The notes under the pieces were generated by a model. The model searched no databases. It had not been told where the DNA came from and saw only the letters and a program-made list of their open reading frames with translations. Below, piece by piece: positions 38,474 to 47,702 of a DNA stretch of 64,000 nucleotides (position 1 is its first letter; every line of letters begins with the position of its first letter). A program made the translations under genes and the position numbers. This DNA is from Halomonas sp. McH1-25 (lineage in GTDB: Bacteria; Pseudomonadota; Gammaproteobacteria; Pseudomonadales; Halomonadaceae). The DNA is taken from positions 434,001 through 498,000 of the forward strand of contig NZ_JAKRFI010000001.1 of assembly GCF_022348165.1 (NCBI RefSeq). The letters are read 5' to 3'.

Positions 38474-40611
38474 GACGGAAGTACCTCCTGAACGAGCTGG
38501 GGCTGATGGTCGTTGTTACGGCGCGGCGCCTTACGCCGGCTGAGGCGATGCAGGTCGGCGATATCCAGGATCAGCGCGACACTGCCATCGCCGAGAATGG
38601 TCGCCGCGGAAATCCCCGGCACCTTGCGATAGTTGGTTTCAAGATTCTTGACGACGACCTGCTGCTGCCCGACGAGATCGTCGACCACCAGCGCATAGCG
38701 CCGGCCTTCGCCCTGCACGATGACCACGATGCACTCGGTGAGCTTGGTACGCGCGTTCTGCACGTCCAGCACCTGGTGGAGCGCGATCACCGGCAAGTAC
38801 TCATCGCGTACCTTGAGCAGCAGGTCGTTACCGGCCATCGAGTACAGATCGTCTTCGTTGGGCTGCAGCGACTCGAGAACGGCACCCAGCGGCAGTATGA
38901 AGACCTCATCGCCCACCTTGATCGACATGCCATCGAGAATCGCCAGGGTCAGCGGCAACACGATACGTGTCGTCGTGCCCTGACCTTCGCGAGAGACGAT
39001 CTCGACATGGCCGCCCATCGACTGGATGTTACGTTTGACCACATCCATTCCGACGCCACGGCCGGACACGTCGCTGACCTTTTCCGCCGTGGAGAAGCCA
39101 GGCGCGAAGATCAATTGCCACACTTCGTCGTCGCTCATGCTGTCCGATACGGCCAGACCGTTGGACTCGGCCTTGGCCAGCAGCTTCTTGCGGTTCAGCC
39201 CGGCCCCATCATCGATGACCTCGATCAGGATGTTGCCGCCCTGATGCTGAGCGGACAGCGTGAGCTTGCCGGTACGCGGCTTGCCGGCGGCTTCGCGCTT
39301 GTCGGGCGACTCGATGCCATGGTCGAGGCTGTTGCGGACCAAGTGGGTCAACGGGTCGATGATGCGTTCGATCAGGCTCTTGTCGAGCTCGGTGGACTTG
39401 CCTTCGGTGACGAGTTCCACGTCCTTGTCGAGCTTGGCGGCCAGATCCCGAACCAGGCGCGGGAAACGGCTGAACACGTAATCCATCGGCATCATGCGGA
39501 TCGACATGACCGCTTCCTGCAGGTCGCGGGCATTGCGCTGCAACAGGTTCAGGCCATTATGCAGGGCGCTGTGGGTCACGCCGTCGAACTCGCTGGCCGT
39601 CTGATCGAGCATCGACTGGGTGATGATCAGCTCACCGACAAGGTTGATGATCTGATCGACCTTGTCGACCGGCACACGCAGCGAGGACTCTCCACCTGCC
39701 TTGTTCTTTGTCCCCTGCGCCTTGGCAGGCGGCTTGGCGGGTTTGTCGGCAGCCGACTTGGCTTGCTCGGCAGGCGCTGGTGCCGTTGAAACGGCCTGCT
39801 TTTCGGCTGGCGGCGGCGTTTCTTCCTTCTTGGCGGCAACTGGCGCTGTCTTGGCAGCGGCAGGCTCCGTTGTAGCAGGTGGCGCACCGACGCTGCTTAT
39901 CTGGATCTGCTCGGGCTCGATGACGAAACACATCACCGCCTCGATGTCATCGGTACTCACACCGGATTCGAGGATCACCTCGTAGCGCTTGGCATCGCCT
40001 CGCTGGTCGAGAATTTTTCCCAGCTGGCCCAGCTCTTCCACGAGCAGGCTGCGATCCTTGTCGTTGACATCGAGCAGCGCGACACACAACGCCCCTTCGC
40101 CGGCTTCGCCATCGGCGCTTGCGGTGTCTTCTTCGCGGACGGGCTCGGGTTCGGGCTCCGGCTCTGGCTTCGCGGCGGCAGGCGCGCTGGACGCAGCGGC
40201 ACCCTCGCCCCCCATCGACTTGCCCAACTCATCCAGCGCCAGTTGCTTGAGGATCGCGCAGATACGCTCAAAGGCTTCCGGGTCGGGCTCGGCACTATTG
40301 CGATAGGCGTCCAGTTGGTCGTGCAACATATCCTTGGCTTCCAAAAAGGTGTCGACGATGTCGCGGCGCAGCGTCAGTTCCCCCCTACGGGTGTGATCGA
40401 GGAGGTTTTCGAGAATGTGGGTGGTTTCCTGCAGCACGAGGAAACCAAAGGTCCCTGCGCCACCCTTGATGGAATGCGCGGCACGGAAGATCGCATTGAG
40501 CTGCTCCGGATCCGGGTCATCGACGTCCAGCTCGAGCAGGTGGCGCTCCATGTCGCCCAGGAGCTCCTCCGCCTCCTCGAAGAAGGTTTCATAGAATTCA
40601 GTAATGTCCAT
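38470..40611 (-). CDS. cheA: Chemotaxis histidine kinase CheA
   Basis: 713 residues: P1 phosphotransfer domain with His46 in [15 protein letters not shown]2 CheY/CheB-binding domain (about 165-240), a long Ala/Pro/Lys-rich linker (about 245-310), P3 dimerisation, P4 ATPase ([28 protein letters not shown]) and C-terminal P5 CheW-like domain. It phosphorylates CheY and CheB under receptor control. The long acidic and Ala/Pro-rich linkers are common in halophile proteins. Located between motB and cheW in the enteric-like order motA-motB-cheA-cheW. Confidence 0.97.
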   Translation of the reverse strand: MDITEFYETFFEEAEELLGDMERHLLELDVDDPDPEQLNAIFRAAHSIKGGAGTFGFLVLQETTHILENLLDHTRRGELTLRRDIVDTFLEAKDMLHDQLDAYRNSAEPDPEAFERICAILKQLALDELGKSMGGEGAAASSAPAAAKPEPEPEPEPVREEDTASADGEAGEGALCVALLDVNDKDRSLLVEELGQLGKILDQRGDAKRYEVILESGVSTDDIEAVMCFVIEPEQIQISSVGAPPATTEPAAAKTAPVAAKKEETPPPAEKQAVSTAPAPAEQAKSAADKPAKPPAKAQGTKNKAGGESSLRVPVDKVDQIINLVGELIITQSMLDQTASEFDGVTHSALHNGLNLLQRNARDLQEAVMSIRMMPMDYVFSRFPRLVRDLAAKLDKDVELVTEGKSTELDKSLIERIIDPLTHLVRNSLDHGIESPDKREAAGKPRTGKLTLSAQHQGGNILIEVIDDGAGLNRKKLLAKAESNGLAVSDSMSDDEVWQLIFAPGFSTAEKVSDVSGRGVGMDVVKRNIQSMGGHVEIVSREGQGTTTRIVLPLTLAILDGMSIKVGDEVFILPLGAVLESLQPNEDDLYSMAGNDLLLKVRDEYLPVIALHQVLDVQNARTKLTECIVVIVQGEGRRYALVVDDLVGQQQVVVKNLETNYRKVPGISAATILGDGSVALILDIADLHRLSRRKAPRRNNDHQPQLVQEVLPS

Positions 40612-40630
40612 GCTCTAATCCACTCAAGTC

Positions 40631-41587
40631 TCAAGGGGCATTGAACGCATCATTGAGCGACTCCAATGCCATATTGGGTGCCACTACAGCCGACTCTTCC
40701 GGCACATTCGCGCCGGCAGGAGGCGCAATCTTCGGCGGTGCTTCCGACCAGGTTTGCACGCTCTGCTCGGTGATCGACTGTGCAGCGCGTTTATCGAGGA
40801 CGAGAATGCTGATCCGCCGGTTGGCGGCATCGCTGCCATCGACTTCCGCAAGGGGGACGCGCGCGCCCATGCCGGCGACGCGCAGCAACTTCTCGGCATC
40901 GAGCCCACCGGCCACCAGCTCGCGACGCGATGCATTGGCACGATCCGCCGACAATTCCCAGTTGCTATAACCCTTCTCACCATTGACGTAAGGCAGGCTA
41001 TCGGTATGTCCACTCAGGCTGATGCGGTTGGGCAACTCGTTCAGCACGGGGGCAATGGCGTGCAGGATGTCGTGCATATAGGGTGCGACGCGGTCACTGC
41101 CCAACTCGAACATAGGGCGCCTTTCCGAATCGACGATCTGGATTCGCAGGCCTTCAGGCGTCATTGCCATACGCAACTGCGAACGCAACTCCCTCAGGTT
41201 CGGCTTGCTCTCGATCACCGACTCGATACGCTTTTCGAGATTGATCAAGCGACGCTGCTCATCGCTGGGACGCGTTTCCTGACGACGATCGACACGCATC
41301 TGTTCGCCATCCACATGCGCCGGATCGGGCCCGCCGCCAGGAATGGCACTGGTACTGGCGGTGTTCTTGTCCCCGCCTGCCATGGCGACCGGCAGCGGCG
41401 TGCGGAAATATTCCGAGATGCTCTTGAGTTCTGCCGGCGAGGCCGTCGACAGCAACCACAGCACGAGGAACAGGGCCATTAGTGCAGTCATGAAGTCGGC
41501 ATAGGCGATCTTCCACGCCCCGCCGTGATGGCCGCCCTTAACCGACTTCTTGCGCTTGATGACGATGGGTCGATGGGCGCCGCTCAT
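40631..41587 (-). CDS. motB: Flagellar stator protein MotB
   Basis: 318 residues: short basic cytoplasmic tail, one transmembrane helix containing the essential Asp (D31 in AYADFMTALMALF), a plug/linker, and an OmpA-like peptidoglycan-binding domain (about 150-265; NRISLSGHTDSLPYVNGEKG, NWELSADRANASRREL). MotB anchors the proton-driven stator to the cell wall. The PomB-like sodium type is less likely from sequence pattern. It overlaps motA by 4 bases. Confidence 0.96.
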   Translation of the reverse strand: MSGAHRPIVIKRKKSVKGGHHGGAWKIAYADFMTALMALFLVLWLLSTASPAELKSISEYFRTPLPVAMAGGDKNTASTSAIPGGGPDPAHVDGEQMRVDRRQETRPSDEQRRLINLEKRIESVIESKPNLRELRSQLRMAMTPEGLRIQIVDSERRPMFELGSDRVAPYMHDILHAIAPVLNELPNRISLSGHTDSLPYVNGEKGYSNWELSADRANASRRELVAGGLDAEKLLRVAGMGARVPLAEVDGSDAANRRISILVLDKRAAQSITEQSVQTWSEAPPKIAPPAGANVPEESAVVAPNMALESLNDAFNAP

Positions 41588-42456
41588 GGTCCGCCCACCG
41601 AGCTCTTGGAGTTGCGCACATGGTCTTCCAACTCATTGAACGTGGGCCGTTCGGCGGTATACAGCGCCTTGCGACCGAACTCCACGGCCAACTGCGGCGC
41701 ATAACCGTTGAGGCTGGCCATGAGTGTGACGCGAATGCAGTGCAGCATCTTGACCGCCTCGGCGATCTGCTGATGAATGCGTGCCGCAAGAGGGTTGACG
41801 AAACCGTAGGCCAGCAGGATGCCCAGGAACGTTCCCACCAGGGCGTGGGCGATCAGGATGCCCATTTCGGCAGCGCCCTGGTCCGCCGAGCCCAGGGCAT
41901 GGACCACCCCCATGACGGCGGCGACGATACCGAACGCGGGCAGTCCGTCACCGACGGTCTGCAGGGCATGGGCCGGCACTTCCGCCTCGTGCTGGAAGGT
42001 TTCGATCTCGTGCTCCATCAATGCATCGATCTCGAACGGGTCCATGTTGCCGCTGACCATCAGGCGTAGGTAGTCGGTCAGAAACGCCATGACCATGGGG
42101 TCGGCCAATAGCTTGGGATAATCGGCGAAAATGGCACTGTTCTGGGGGTCGTCGATGTCTCGCTCGATGCCCAGCATGCCGTCGCGACGCGCCTTGGTAA
42201 GCAACTTGTACTGCAGCGCCATCAGCTCCATGTACATGAGCTTGTTGTACTTGGCTGTCCGCTTGAGCTTGGAGAAGGTACGAAACGTCGCCTTGATCGC
42301 CTTGCCGTTGTTCGATGCCACGAAGGCACCGACCGCAGCACCCCCGATCATGACCAGTTCGGCGGGCTGATACAGGGCGCCCAGATGGCCGCCCACCATC
42401 AAGTAACCGCCGAAGACCGACGCGATAACAATTAAATAGCCGATGGGGATTAACAC
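41584..42456 (-). CDS. motA: Flagellar stator protein MotA
   Basis: 290 residues with four transmembrane helices, two at the N-terminus (about 3-50) and two near 170-225 (GIVAAVMGVVHALGS, LVGTFLGILLAYGFVNPLA), with the large cytoplasmic loop between that contacts FliG. With MotB it makes the proton channel that turns the motor. First gene of motA-motB-cheA-cheW, driven by a sigma-28 promoter 43-69 bases upstream. Confidence 0.96.
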   Translation of the reverse strand: MLIPIGYLIVIASVFGGYLMVGGHLGALYQPAELVMIGGAAVGAFVASNNGKAIKATFRTFSKLKRTAKYNKLMYMELMALQYKLLTKARRDGMLGIERDIDDPQNSAIFADYPKLLADPMVMAFLTDYLRLMVSGNMDPFEIDALMEHEIETFQHEAEVPAHALQTVGDGLPAFGIVAAVMGVVHALGSADQGAAEMGILIAHALVGTFLGILLAYGFVNPLAARIHQQIAEAVKMLHCIRVTLMASLNGYAPQLAVEFGRKALYTAERPTFNELEDHVRNSKSSVGGP

Positions 42457-42498
42457 GCGGACACGTCCTCGTCTTGCAGAATGAGTTACTTAATGCTG

Positions 42499-42525
42499 TT
42501 ATCGGCAACGTCACGACGAGCTTGA
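42499..42525 (-). promoter_or_regulatory. Sigma-28 promoter for motAB-cheAW
   Basis: On the minus strand TCAAGCTC (42518-42525), 11-base spacer and a perfect -10 GCCGATAA (42499-42506). Directly upstream of motA and downstream of the flhDC terminator, matching the class 3 control of the mocha operon in E. coli. Confidence 0.85.
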
Positions 42526-42553
42526 GGGAAATGACGACACAGATAGCGCGCAT

Positions 42554-42584
42554 AAAAAAACCGCAGCTCGAATCGCTGCGGTTT
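42554..42584 (-). terminator. Rho-independent terminator after flhDC
   Basis: Ten-base stem AAACCGCAGC / GCTGCGGTTT (arms 42575-42584 and 42558-42567, loop of seven) followed on the minus strand by a run of seven T at 42554-42560. It lies about 25 bases after the flhC stop. Confidence 0.92.
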
Positions 42585-42608
42585 ATCGGGAAAACTTCTC
42601 AGTCAGGC

Positions 42609-43196
42609 CTAGCGAGCCTGCGCCATCGGCAATCCGTCGGTATCGCTGGCGGCGCGTCGGCCCGCCTCGATCGCTTCACGACGCTTGCGGGTCTTTCCGG
42701 CACGTGACGGGGGCTGACAGATACCACAGACGAAATCATGCGACGGCGTATGCGCATGAACGACGAACTGGCCGCTGCAGCTGGTGCACTTGCAAAGTTC
42801 GAGCATGTCGCTTTCGAAAAAACGCACCAGGGTCCAGGCACGCGTCAATCCCAGTACCGGTTCGGCATCTTCCAGCGTCAACTGCTCGAGATAGAGCCGA
42901 AACGCCCTGACGAAGGCACTCATGCGCTCGCAACCGTGGTCCTCCACCAGCCGCTCATAAATGTTGTAGAACAGCGATGAATGAATGTTCGGCAACCAGG
43001 TGATGAACCAGTCGGTGGAGAACGGCAGCATGCCCTTGGGCGGCGACATGCCACGAACTTCCTTATACAACTTGATGAGACGGGCACGGCTAAGGTCGGT
43101 TTCGGTCTCGAGTACTTGTAGCCTGGCGCCGAGTTCAATCAACTCGATAGCCATCTGGACCTGCTGCATCTCGCTGACCAAGCTCTTTTCGGCCAT
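42609..43196 (-). CDS. flhC: Flagellar master regulator subunit FlhC
   Basis: 195 residues with the zinc-binding cysteine set typical of FlhC (CKCTSC...CGIC) near residues 138-161, and a conserved FlhC segment LIKLYKEVRGMSPPKGMLPFSTDWF. FlhC with FlhD forms the FlhD4C2 activator of class 2 flagellar operons, binding DNA through FlhC. It starts 6 bases after flhD. The tail is basic (RAGKTRKRREA). Confidence 0.96.
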   Translation of the reverse strand: MAEKSLVSEMQQVQMAIELIELGARLQVLETETDLSRARLIKLYKEVRGMSPPKGMLPFSTDWFITWLPNIHSSLFYNIYERLVEDHGCERMSAFVRAFRLYLEQLTLEDAEPVLGLTRAWTLVRFFESDMLELCKCTSCSGQFVVHAHTPSHDFVCGICQPPSRAGKTRKRREAIEAGRRAASDTDGLPMAQAR

Positions 43197-43202
43197 GTCG
43201 AC

Positions 43203-43529
43203 TTACCCCGCTTGAACGTTGGAGCGAGTCGTCACCGAGGCCATCAGCAACGCAGCATGCGTCTGCCCCAGGCCCTGCTCACGCGGATCGGTCGTCAGCT
43301 TCAAGAGTTGCTCCGGATCGTCAAAACAAAGGCGGCACAGCAACTGATTGGTGCGTGACAGCTGGCTCAACTGTTTGACGGACAGCGAGGCCAACATGTC
43401 AGCCATCGGCTCGCTGATCTTGAGACGGAACATGGCGGTGGTGCGGTCTTCATTGATGAGACGCTGCACCAACAGCAGGTACGAGAGATTGATGTCTTGG
43501 ATATCGTTCAGAAGGCTATCAGTCAGCAT
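43203..43529 (-). CDS. flhD: Flagellar master regulator subunit FlhD
   Basis: Start at ATG 43529 (MLTDSLLNDIQDINLSYLLL), which has AGGGA nine bases upstream and aligns with the E. coli N-terminus; ATG 43538 is too close to that site. 108 residues, slightly shorter than E. coli FlhD. The conserved core DINLSYLLLVQRLI...TAMFRL...NQLLCRLCFD is clear. It dimerises and stabilises FlhC on DNA. The upstream 300 bases are AT-rich and should carry the regulated promoter. Confidence 0.95.
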   Translation of the reverse strand: MLTDSLLNDIQDINLSYLLLVQRLINEDRTTAMFRLKISEPMADMLASLSVKQLSQLSRTNQLLCRLCFDDPEQLLKLTTDPREQGLGQTHAALLMASVTTRSNVQAG

Positions 43530-43831
43530 GTTTGTCATTCCCTGCGTTTGCGTAGTCGATGGCCTAGGGCCATTCGTTATTATGAGCCTGTCTCCAATAG
43601 ACGACTCTTGGTGTTTCATTGTGTCCCTATTGTGAGACGTTTTTATGAAACGTTGCAACACTCTACGCAGAAGAAATGACTAAAGTTCTAATAATTTTGA
43701 CGGAACGCAAGAGTTACATTCCATATCATTGTTTTTATTGGAAATTTTTAATTTCCGCATGAGGCGGGCTAGATAACAAAAGTTAAAACAGCAAGCTTTC
43801 GTTTAACCTTTTGCAACCTCTTCAACGCAAC
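43530..43831. promoter_or_regulatory. AT-rich upstream region of flhDC
   Basis: About 300 bases with no gene, noticeably AT-richer than the flanks, between the flhD start and the fhlB stop. It contains a small AT hairpin (GGAAATT/AATTTCC, 43740-43756). A long, AT-rich leader is typical of flhDC, where many regulators act, but I could not assign individual sites. Confidence 0.45.
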
Positions 43832-44116
43832 TTAATTGCCTTGAGAATCAATTTCATGCACCCAGGCGAGCAATTCCGCAATTACCTGATATAAGGCTGG
43901 TGGAATACGTGCATCGAGATCGACCTGCATCAGCAAACTGACCAATTCCGGCGCATCATGGACGAAAATCCCTTTGGCTTGCGCCTCGTTGACGATACGC
44001 TCCGCCAAGTCGCCGTAGCCCTTGGCGAGTACGGTAGGTGCCTGGTCGCCGCCATGGTAGGCCAGGGCCACGGCCTGACGGCGCCGATTCGGTGGCTGAT
44101 GACCTTTCACCGTCAA
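43832..44116 (-). CDS. FlhB-like cytoplasmic domain protein (FhlB)
   Basis: 94 residues that match only the C-terminal cytoplasmic part of FlhB after the cleavage site: AVALAYHGGDQAPTVLAKGYGDLAERI, then a region aligning with LARALYRHVDLDREIPADLYTAVAEVLAW of FlhB. The NPTH autocleavage motif is missing and no membrane helix is present. Stand-alone versions of this domain (FhlB, YlqH) can substitute for the cleaved FlhB fragment in Salmonella and Bacillus studies. It overlaps fliK by 4 bases, which fits a role in the hook-length/export switch. Confidence 0.85.
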   Translation of the reverse strand: MTVKGHQPPNRRRQAVALAYHGGDQAPTVLAKGYGDLAERIVNEAQAKGIFVHDAPELVSLLMQVDLDARIPPALYQVIAELLAWVHEIDSQGN

Positions 44117-45324
44117 TCCTCGATCTCAGACGTGTCGCGTTTGGACAGGATGCCGACCTTGACGTCGGCCAACCCGCAGCGCCTGAAACGGGCTTCCAGC
44201 TCATGGCTTTCGGCCCGCAAGGTCGAGACGATGCTCTCGTTGTCGCATTCCAGCGTCATGTTCAGCGAATTCTCTCTCAGATAGAAATTGACACCCAGCG
44301 CACCCAGTCTAGGCAGTTGCAAGGTCAATTCACTATGCCATGCGGCCTCGTCAGATTCCTCACCCTGCTCCCCTTTCTCCTTGCCACCTTCTCCGTGTCT
44401 TTCCAGGGCTTCGGGCACGTGGATCGCCAATGCCATGAACACGCCGGACCAGAGATCGCCTTCCCAACGCAGTGTTGGGGTCACCATCAGCTCGAGCTGA
44501 TGCCTTACGATGCCGTGAAGCGCATCCTCGGCCCGCCCATCGACGCTTGACGTTCCCCGGGGTAGCGTCTCGAGCGCAGCATCCTCGGTCTGATACACCG
44601 CCTGTCCCTGAGTCAGTTGCGTTTCTCCCGGCTGTCCAGGCAATAGCGGGCTTTGCATCGATGCGGCAGAAGATGGCGGTGTGTAAACCAGGGGAGCAGA
44701 CAGTTGGGGCATCGCCCTGCCCGACTGCCTTCCAGGGACATCGGCAACACGCTCCCCGATGATCAGGATACGCTCCTGTCCCTCAGGCACGGCAGAGACT
44801 CCTGCCTGGGTTCGCTGAATGAAAAACTGCATCTGTGGTTCACGCGCCAATAGTGAACGCGACAGGTCGCCGCGATGCCAGCGAGCGAGGTGCGACTCAT
44901 AAAAGAGACCTGACGTTTCGATGCTCTGACGCAGGCGAGATGCTAGCTGGGAAGCGTCGACCGTCTCGCCAGCGGCCACTAACGGCGCGGGAGATTTAAC
45001 GACGGCCGGCGGCGCCGGAAATTTGGCGAGAACGTCGGCGATATTGCGCGCCGCCACACTGAAATGGGTGCGCGTCGATGCGGGGGCCAACGACGCGGAT
45101 TCGAGCGTTGGCGATGACGAGGCGCTACCCCCGATGCCAGTTTGACGCTGAGCGGCGGCTTGTTCGGCGTTGAGACGCGAGTCGCTATGCAACGCTCTCG
45201 GCGCATGCCCGGGCGAAAGCGGCCTGACCGGCTCCGTAAGCTCACGATGGGTCTGGCTCTCGACACGCTTGCCCAGCACTTCATGCAGGAGCGTGTCGAG
45301 AATCGGGGTGATGATGCCGCTCAC
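44113..45324 (-). CDS. fliK: Flagellar hook-length control protein FliK
   Basis: 403 residues: a long low-conservation, Ser/Ala/Pro/Gln-rich N-terminal ruler part and a C-terminal Flg_hook domain (about 300-390; HSELTLQLPRLGALGVNFYLRENSLNMTLEC, LEARFRRCGLADVKV). FliK is secreted, measures hook length and triggers the FlhB switch. It is encoded in the fliDST operon rather than with fliE-J, and is translationally coupled to fliT and fhlB. Length is near the usual 375-450. Confidence 0.82.
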   Translation of the reverse strand: MSGIITPILDTLLHEVLGKRVESQTHRELTEPVRPLSPGHAPRALHSDSRLNAEQAAAQRQTGIGGSASSSPTLESASLAPASTRTHFSVAARNIADVLAKFPAPPAVVKSPAPLVAAGETVDASQLASRLRQSIETSGLFYESHLARWHRGDLSRSLLAREPQMQFFIQRTQAGVSAVPEGQERILIIGERVADVPGRQSGRAMPQLSAPLVYTPPSSAASMQSPLLPGQPGETQLTQGQAVYQTEDAALETLPRGTSSVDGRAEDALHGIVRHQLELMVTPTLRWEGDLWSGVFMALAIHVPEALERHGEGGKEKGEQGEESDEAAWHSELTLQLPRLGALGVNFYLRENSLNMTLECDNESIVSTLRAESHELEARFRRCGLADVKVGILSKRDTSEIED

Positions 45325-45686
45325 CGCCGTCCTTGATCGATCGGTGTCGGCCTGGTCGCCACGGCCCCGTACGCCCGCGACATGTCACGTCGCCGCCGGG
45401 TATCCCCGATGAGGCCACTCAGTTCATCGCGGCGGATTTCGAGACGCTGGCGCACTTCGGCATCCTGCTCCAGGATACGTTCGAGCAAATCGGCCTTCTT
45501 TTGCGTGCCTTCGCGATCCAGCACGCATCCGCCTTCCAGCCGCTTCAGGTCTTCGACCGCCACGACATACACGGACTCCTCCTGCACGAGATGCGCCCAT
45601 TCGCCCTGCCGAGCCCAGGCCAGCATACGCGCCGAGCGCTGCAGTAGCCTCTCATAACCTGCAAGCACTTCGTTTGCCGCCGTCAT
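45321..45686 (-). CDS. fliT: FliT-like flagellar chaperone
   Basis: 121 residues, mostly helical (EVLAGYERLLQRSARMLAWARQGEWAHLVQEE), with the size, position after fliS and heptad-like pattern of FliT, the export chaperone of FliD and an inhibitor of FlhDC in Salmonella. Sequence conservation in this family is low, so the call leans on context. AAGGAG lies ten bases before the ATG. The C-terminal 20 residues are basic and Pro-rich. Confidence 0.75.
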   Translation of the reverse strand: MTAANEVLAGYERLLQRSARMLAWARQGEWAHLVQEESVYVVAVEDLKRLEGGCVLDREGTQKKADLLERILEQDAEVRQRLEIRRDELSGLIGDTRRRRDMSRAYGAVATRPTPIDQGRR

Positions 45687-45692
45687 TAATTG

Positions 45693-46088
45693 TTAACTCC
45701 TTGCCTGTGGGGCGATTTCACGCCAGGCAGAACTGATGTCATCGAGCAGCTTAGCCGCCTCGTCGAGGCGCTGCTCGTCGTTGCGTAGATTAGCCTGAAG
45801 CAGCAGGCGAACCACATAATCGTAGAGAGAACCGAGATTGGTAGCGATTTCTCCACCTTTCTCTCGGTCGAGTGCCGCCGACAGGCCGTTGTTCACGATA
45901 TCGATGGCTTTGGAGATCGACTTGCCCTTCTCGGTCACGTTGCCCTGCTGCATATGCAGCTTGGCGGCTCGAATCGCCGCTTGAGCGCCATCGAAAAGCA
46001 GAACGATCAACTGATGAGGAGAGGCCGACATCACTCCCGTTTCGACACCCACCCGGGCATAAGCACCGGCACCACGCATTACAGCCAT
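45693..46088 (-). CDS. fliS: Flagellin export chaperone FliS
   Basis: Start preferred at ATG 46088 (MAVMRGAGAY), seven bases after GGAG; ATG 46094 lies only one base from it. 131 residues of the FliS helical bundle: AYARVGVETGVMSASPHQLIVLLFDGA, ISKAIDIVNNGLSAALD and a helical C-terminus. FliS binds the C-terminal D0 part of flagellin and keeps it unfolded until export through FlhA. Its partner flagellins are at 52411 and 59338. Confidence 0.95.
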   Translation of the reverse strand: MAVMRGAGAYARVGVETGVMSASPHQLIVLLFDGAQAAIRAAKLHMQQGNVTEKGKSISKAIDIVNNGLSAALDREKGGEIATNLGSLYDYVVRLLLQANLRNDEQRLDEAAKLLDDISSAWREIAPQARS

Positions 46089-46100
46089 TGTCATGCTCCG

Positions 46101-47492
46101 TTAATCTCGGCCCAGCTGGGCGTTCATGGACTCGAACTGCTGAGTCAAATAGGACATCGTCGAGTTCATTTCCGATACCAGCATGTCCATATCGGCAAAC
46201 TGGGCGCGATAACGCTCGATCGTTGAATTGATGCTGCTTTCGACACGCTCATAGCGGTCGTCGAGCGAGCTGATACGGTCCTTCAACCCTTCAGTGGCGT
46301 TGGCAATCAGGCCCTTTTCATCGAGCATGGCGGAAAGCGCCGTATCCAGCTGGTCCGCGAAACCGTCGCTTTCTTCCGTGCCGCCAAAGAAGCGACTCAG
46401 GCTTTCCGGACTCTCGGCAATCAGATCATCCAGCTTGTCGCTATTGACTTCCAACTTGCCGTCAAGCTTGAGCTCGATACCGGCATCGGAGAGCATCTGG
46501 AGGTTGCCTTCGCCCACGCTGCCCAGCATCACTCGGCGAAGGCTCGATTCGACGCTGCGCATGGTATTGTCGCCCAGCAAGGTTCCCGCCGATTGCGTTT
46601 CCGCATCGTAGGAAGTCAGGCTATCCATACTCGCCTTGAGCGAGTTGTAGGCATCCACGAAGGACTGAACGTTCTTCTTGATCGCGGCGCTGTCCTGGGA
46701 AACCGTCAGCGTATCGGCAGCTCCCCCCGTTACCTTGGAGAGATTCAGGGTCACGCCCTGAATGGCTTCCTCGACTTGGTTGGACTGGCTGGTAATGGTA
46801 ATGCCATTGACCTTCAGGACAGCATCCTGAGCATCCACCCCAACATTCGTACCGGGGTCAGGATCCAACCCAATTGCACCAGCCTCTCCTGCAGAACTCA
46901 TAGAACTGATGGTCATCTTTGACTGCATGCCAGTCTCTTTGGAGGTCAACACCAGTCGGTAAGGCTCGGCGCCACCATCGTTGATGATCGATGCAGTAAC
47001 GCCGCCTTCTGTGGCATTGATAGCATCGCGAATCGACTCCAAAGTACTATCGGCGGTGACGTCGATTTCAATGGCATCCTCTGTAGCGTCAATGGCATTG
47101 AACTGAATGGTCAGCTTGCCTGCGTCAAACTCACCGGGCTCATCTTTCTTGCCAACGCCCCCAAAGACAACCGAGTGTGCCTGCGCCAATTGCTCGACAC
47201 TCACGTTATAGGTACCCGCTACGGCGTCGCTACCAGCCGCTGCCGTAAAGCCATCCCCGCTGACACTACTCTTCACCGCCCGAAACGAATCGGCATCGTT
47301 AAGCTTGGCCGCCGCCTGCTGAAACTTGTCCAGCGCCGATTCCAACTGGCCAAAGGCTGAAATCTTGGAGTTGTAACTGCTTTTCTGCGTCGTGATCGGC
47401 GTCAGCTTCTGCCGCTCGGCGGATGCGAGCTGATCGAGCAGGCCGTTCAAATCCAGCCCCGAGCCGATACCCAGTGAAGAAATACTCGCCAT
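46101..47492 (-). CDS. fliD: Flagellar filament cap protein FliD
   Basis: 463 residues with the FliD N domain (SSLGIGSGLDLNGLLDQL), a flagellin-hook IN-like middle (about 130-250) and the C-terminal coiled-coil domain (ESSINSTIERYRAQFADMDMLVSEMN). FliD forms the pentameric cap under which flagellin polymerises. First gene of fliD-fliS-fliT-fliK-fhlB and preceded by a near-perfect sigma-28 promoter. Confidence 0.96.
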   Translation of the reverse strand: MASISSLGIGSGLDLNGLLDQLASAERQKLTPITTQKSSYNSKISAFGQLESALDKFQQAAAKLNDADSFRAVKSSVSGDGFTAAAGSDAVAGTYNVSVEQLAQAHSVVFGGVGKKDEPGEFDAGKLTIQFNAIDATEDAIEIDVTADSTLESIRDAINATEGGVTASIINDGGAEPYRLVLTSKETGMQSKMTISSMSSAGEAGAIGLDPDPGTNVGVDAQDAVLKVNGITITSQSNQVEEAIQGVTLNLSKVTGGAADTLTVSQDSAAIKKNVQSFVDAYNSLKASMDSLTSYDAETQSAGTLLGDNTMRSVESSLRRVMLGSVGEGNLQMLSDAGIELKLDGKLEVNSDKLDDLIAESPESLSRFFGGTEESDGFADQLDTALSAMLDEKGLIANATEGLKDRISSLDDRYERVESSINSTIERYRAQFADMDMLVSEMNSTMSYLTQQFESMNAQLGRD

Positions 47493-47579
47493 GACGATCC
47501 CCTGAAATCTGTATCCTTTTTACCAGCCTGCAGAGAATCCAGAATCTCGAAAAGGCCGGCGATAGCTATTCATTTCACT

Positions 47580-47606
47580 GTATCGGCGAAAACGGCTGTA
47601 GCTTTA
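47580..47606 (-). promoter_or_regulatory. Sigma-28 promoter for fliDST-fliK-fhlB
   Basis: On the minus strand TAAAGCTA (47599-47606), exact 11-base spacer and GCCGATAC (47580-47587), matching the FliA consensus at 13 of 16 positions. Located 88-114 bases upstream of the fliD ATG. Confidence 0.88.
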
Positions 47607-47702
47607 GGGCCGTGACAGGGTGAATCGGGTGCGCCATCATAGGGCCCTTTCATGGCCCGGCCAGACCGCAGCCATCGCGACACAGACACCAAGGAAGCCG
47701 TC

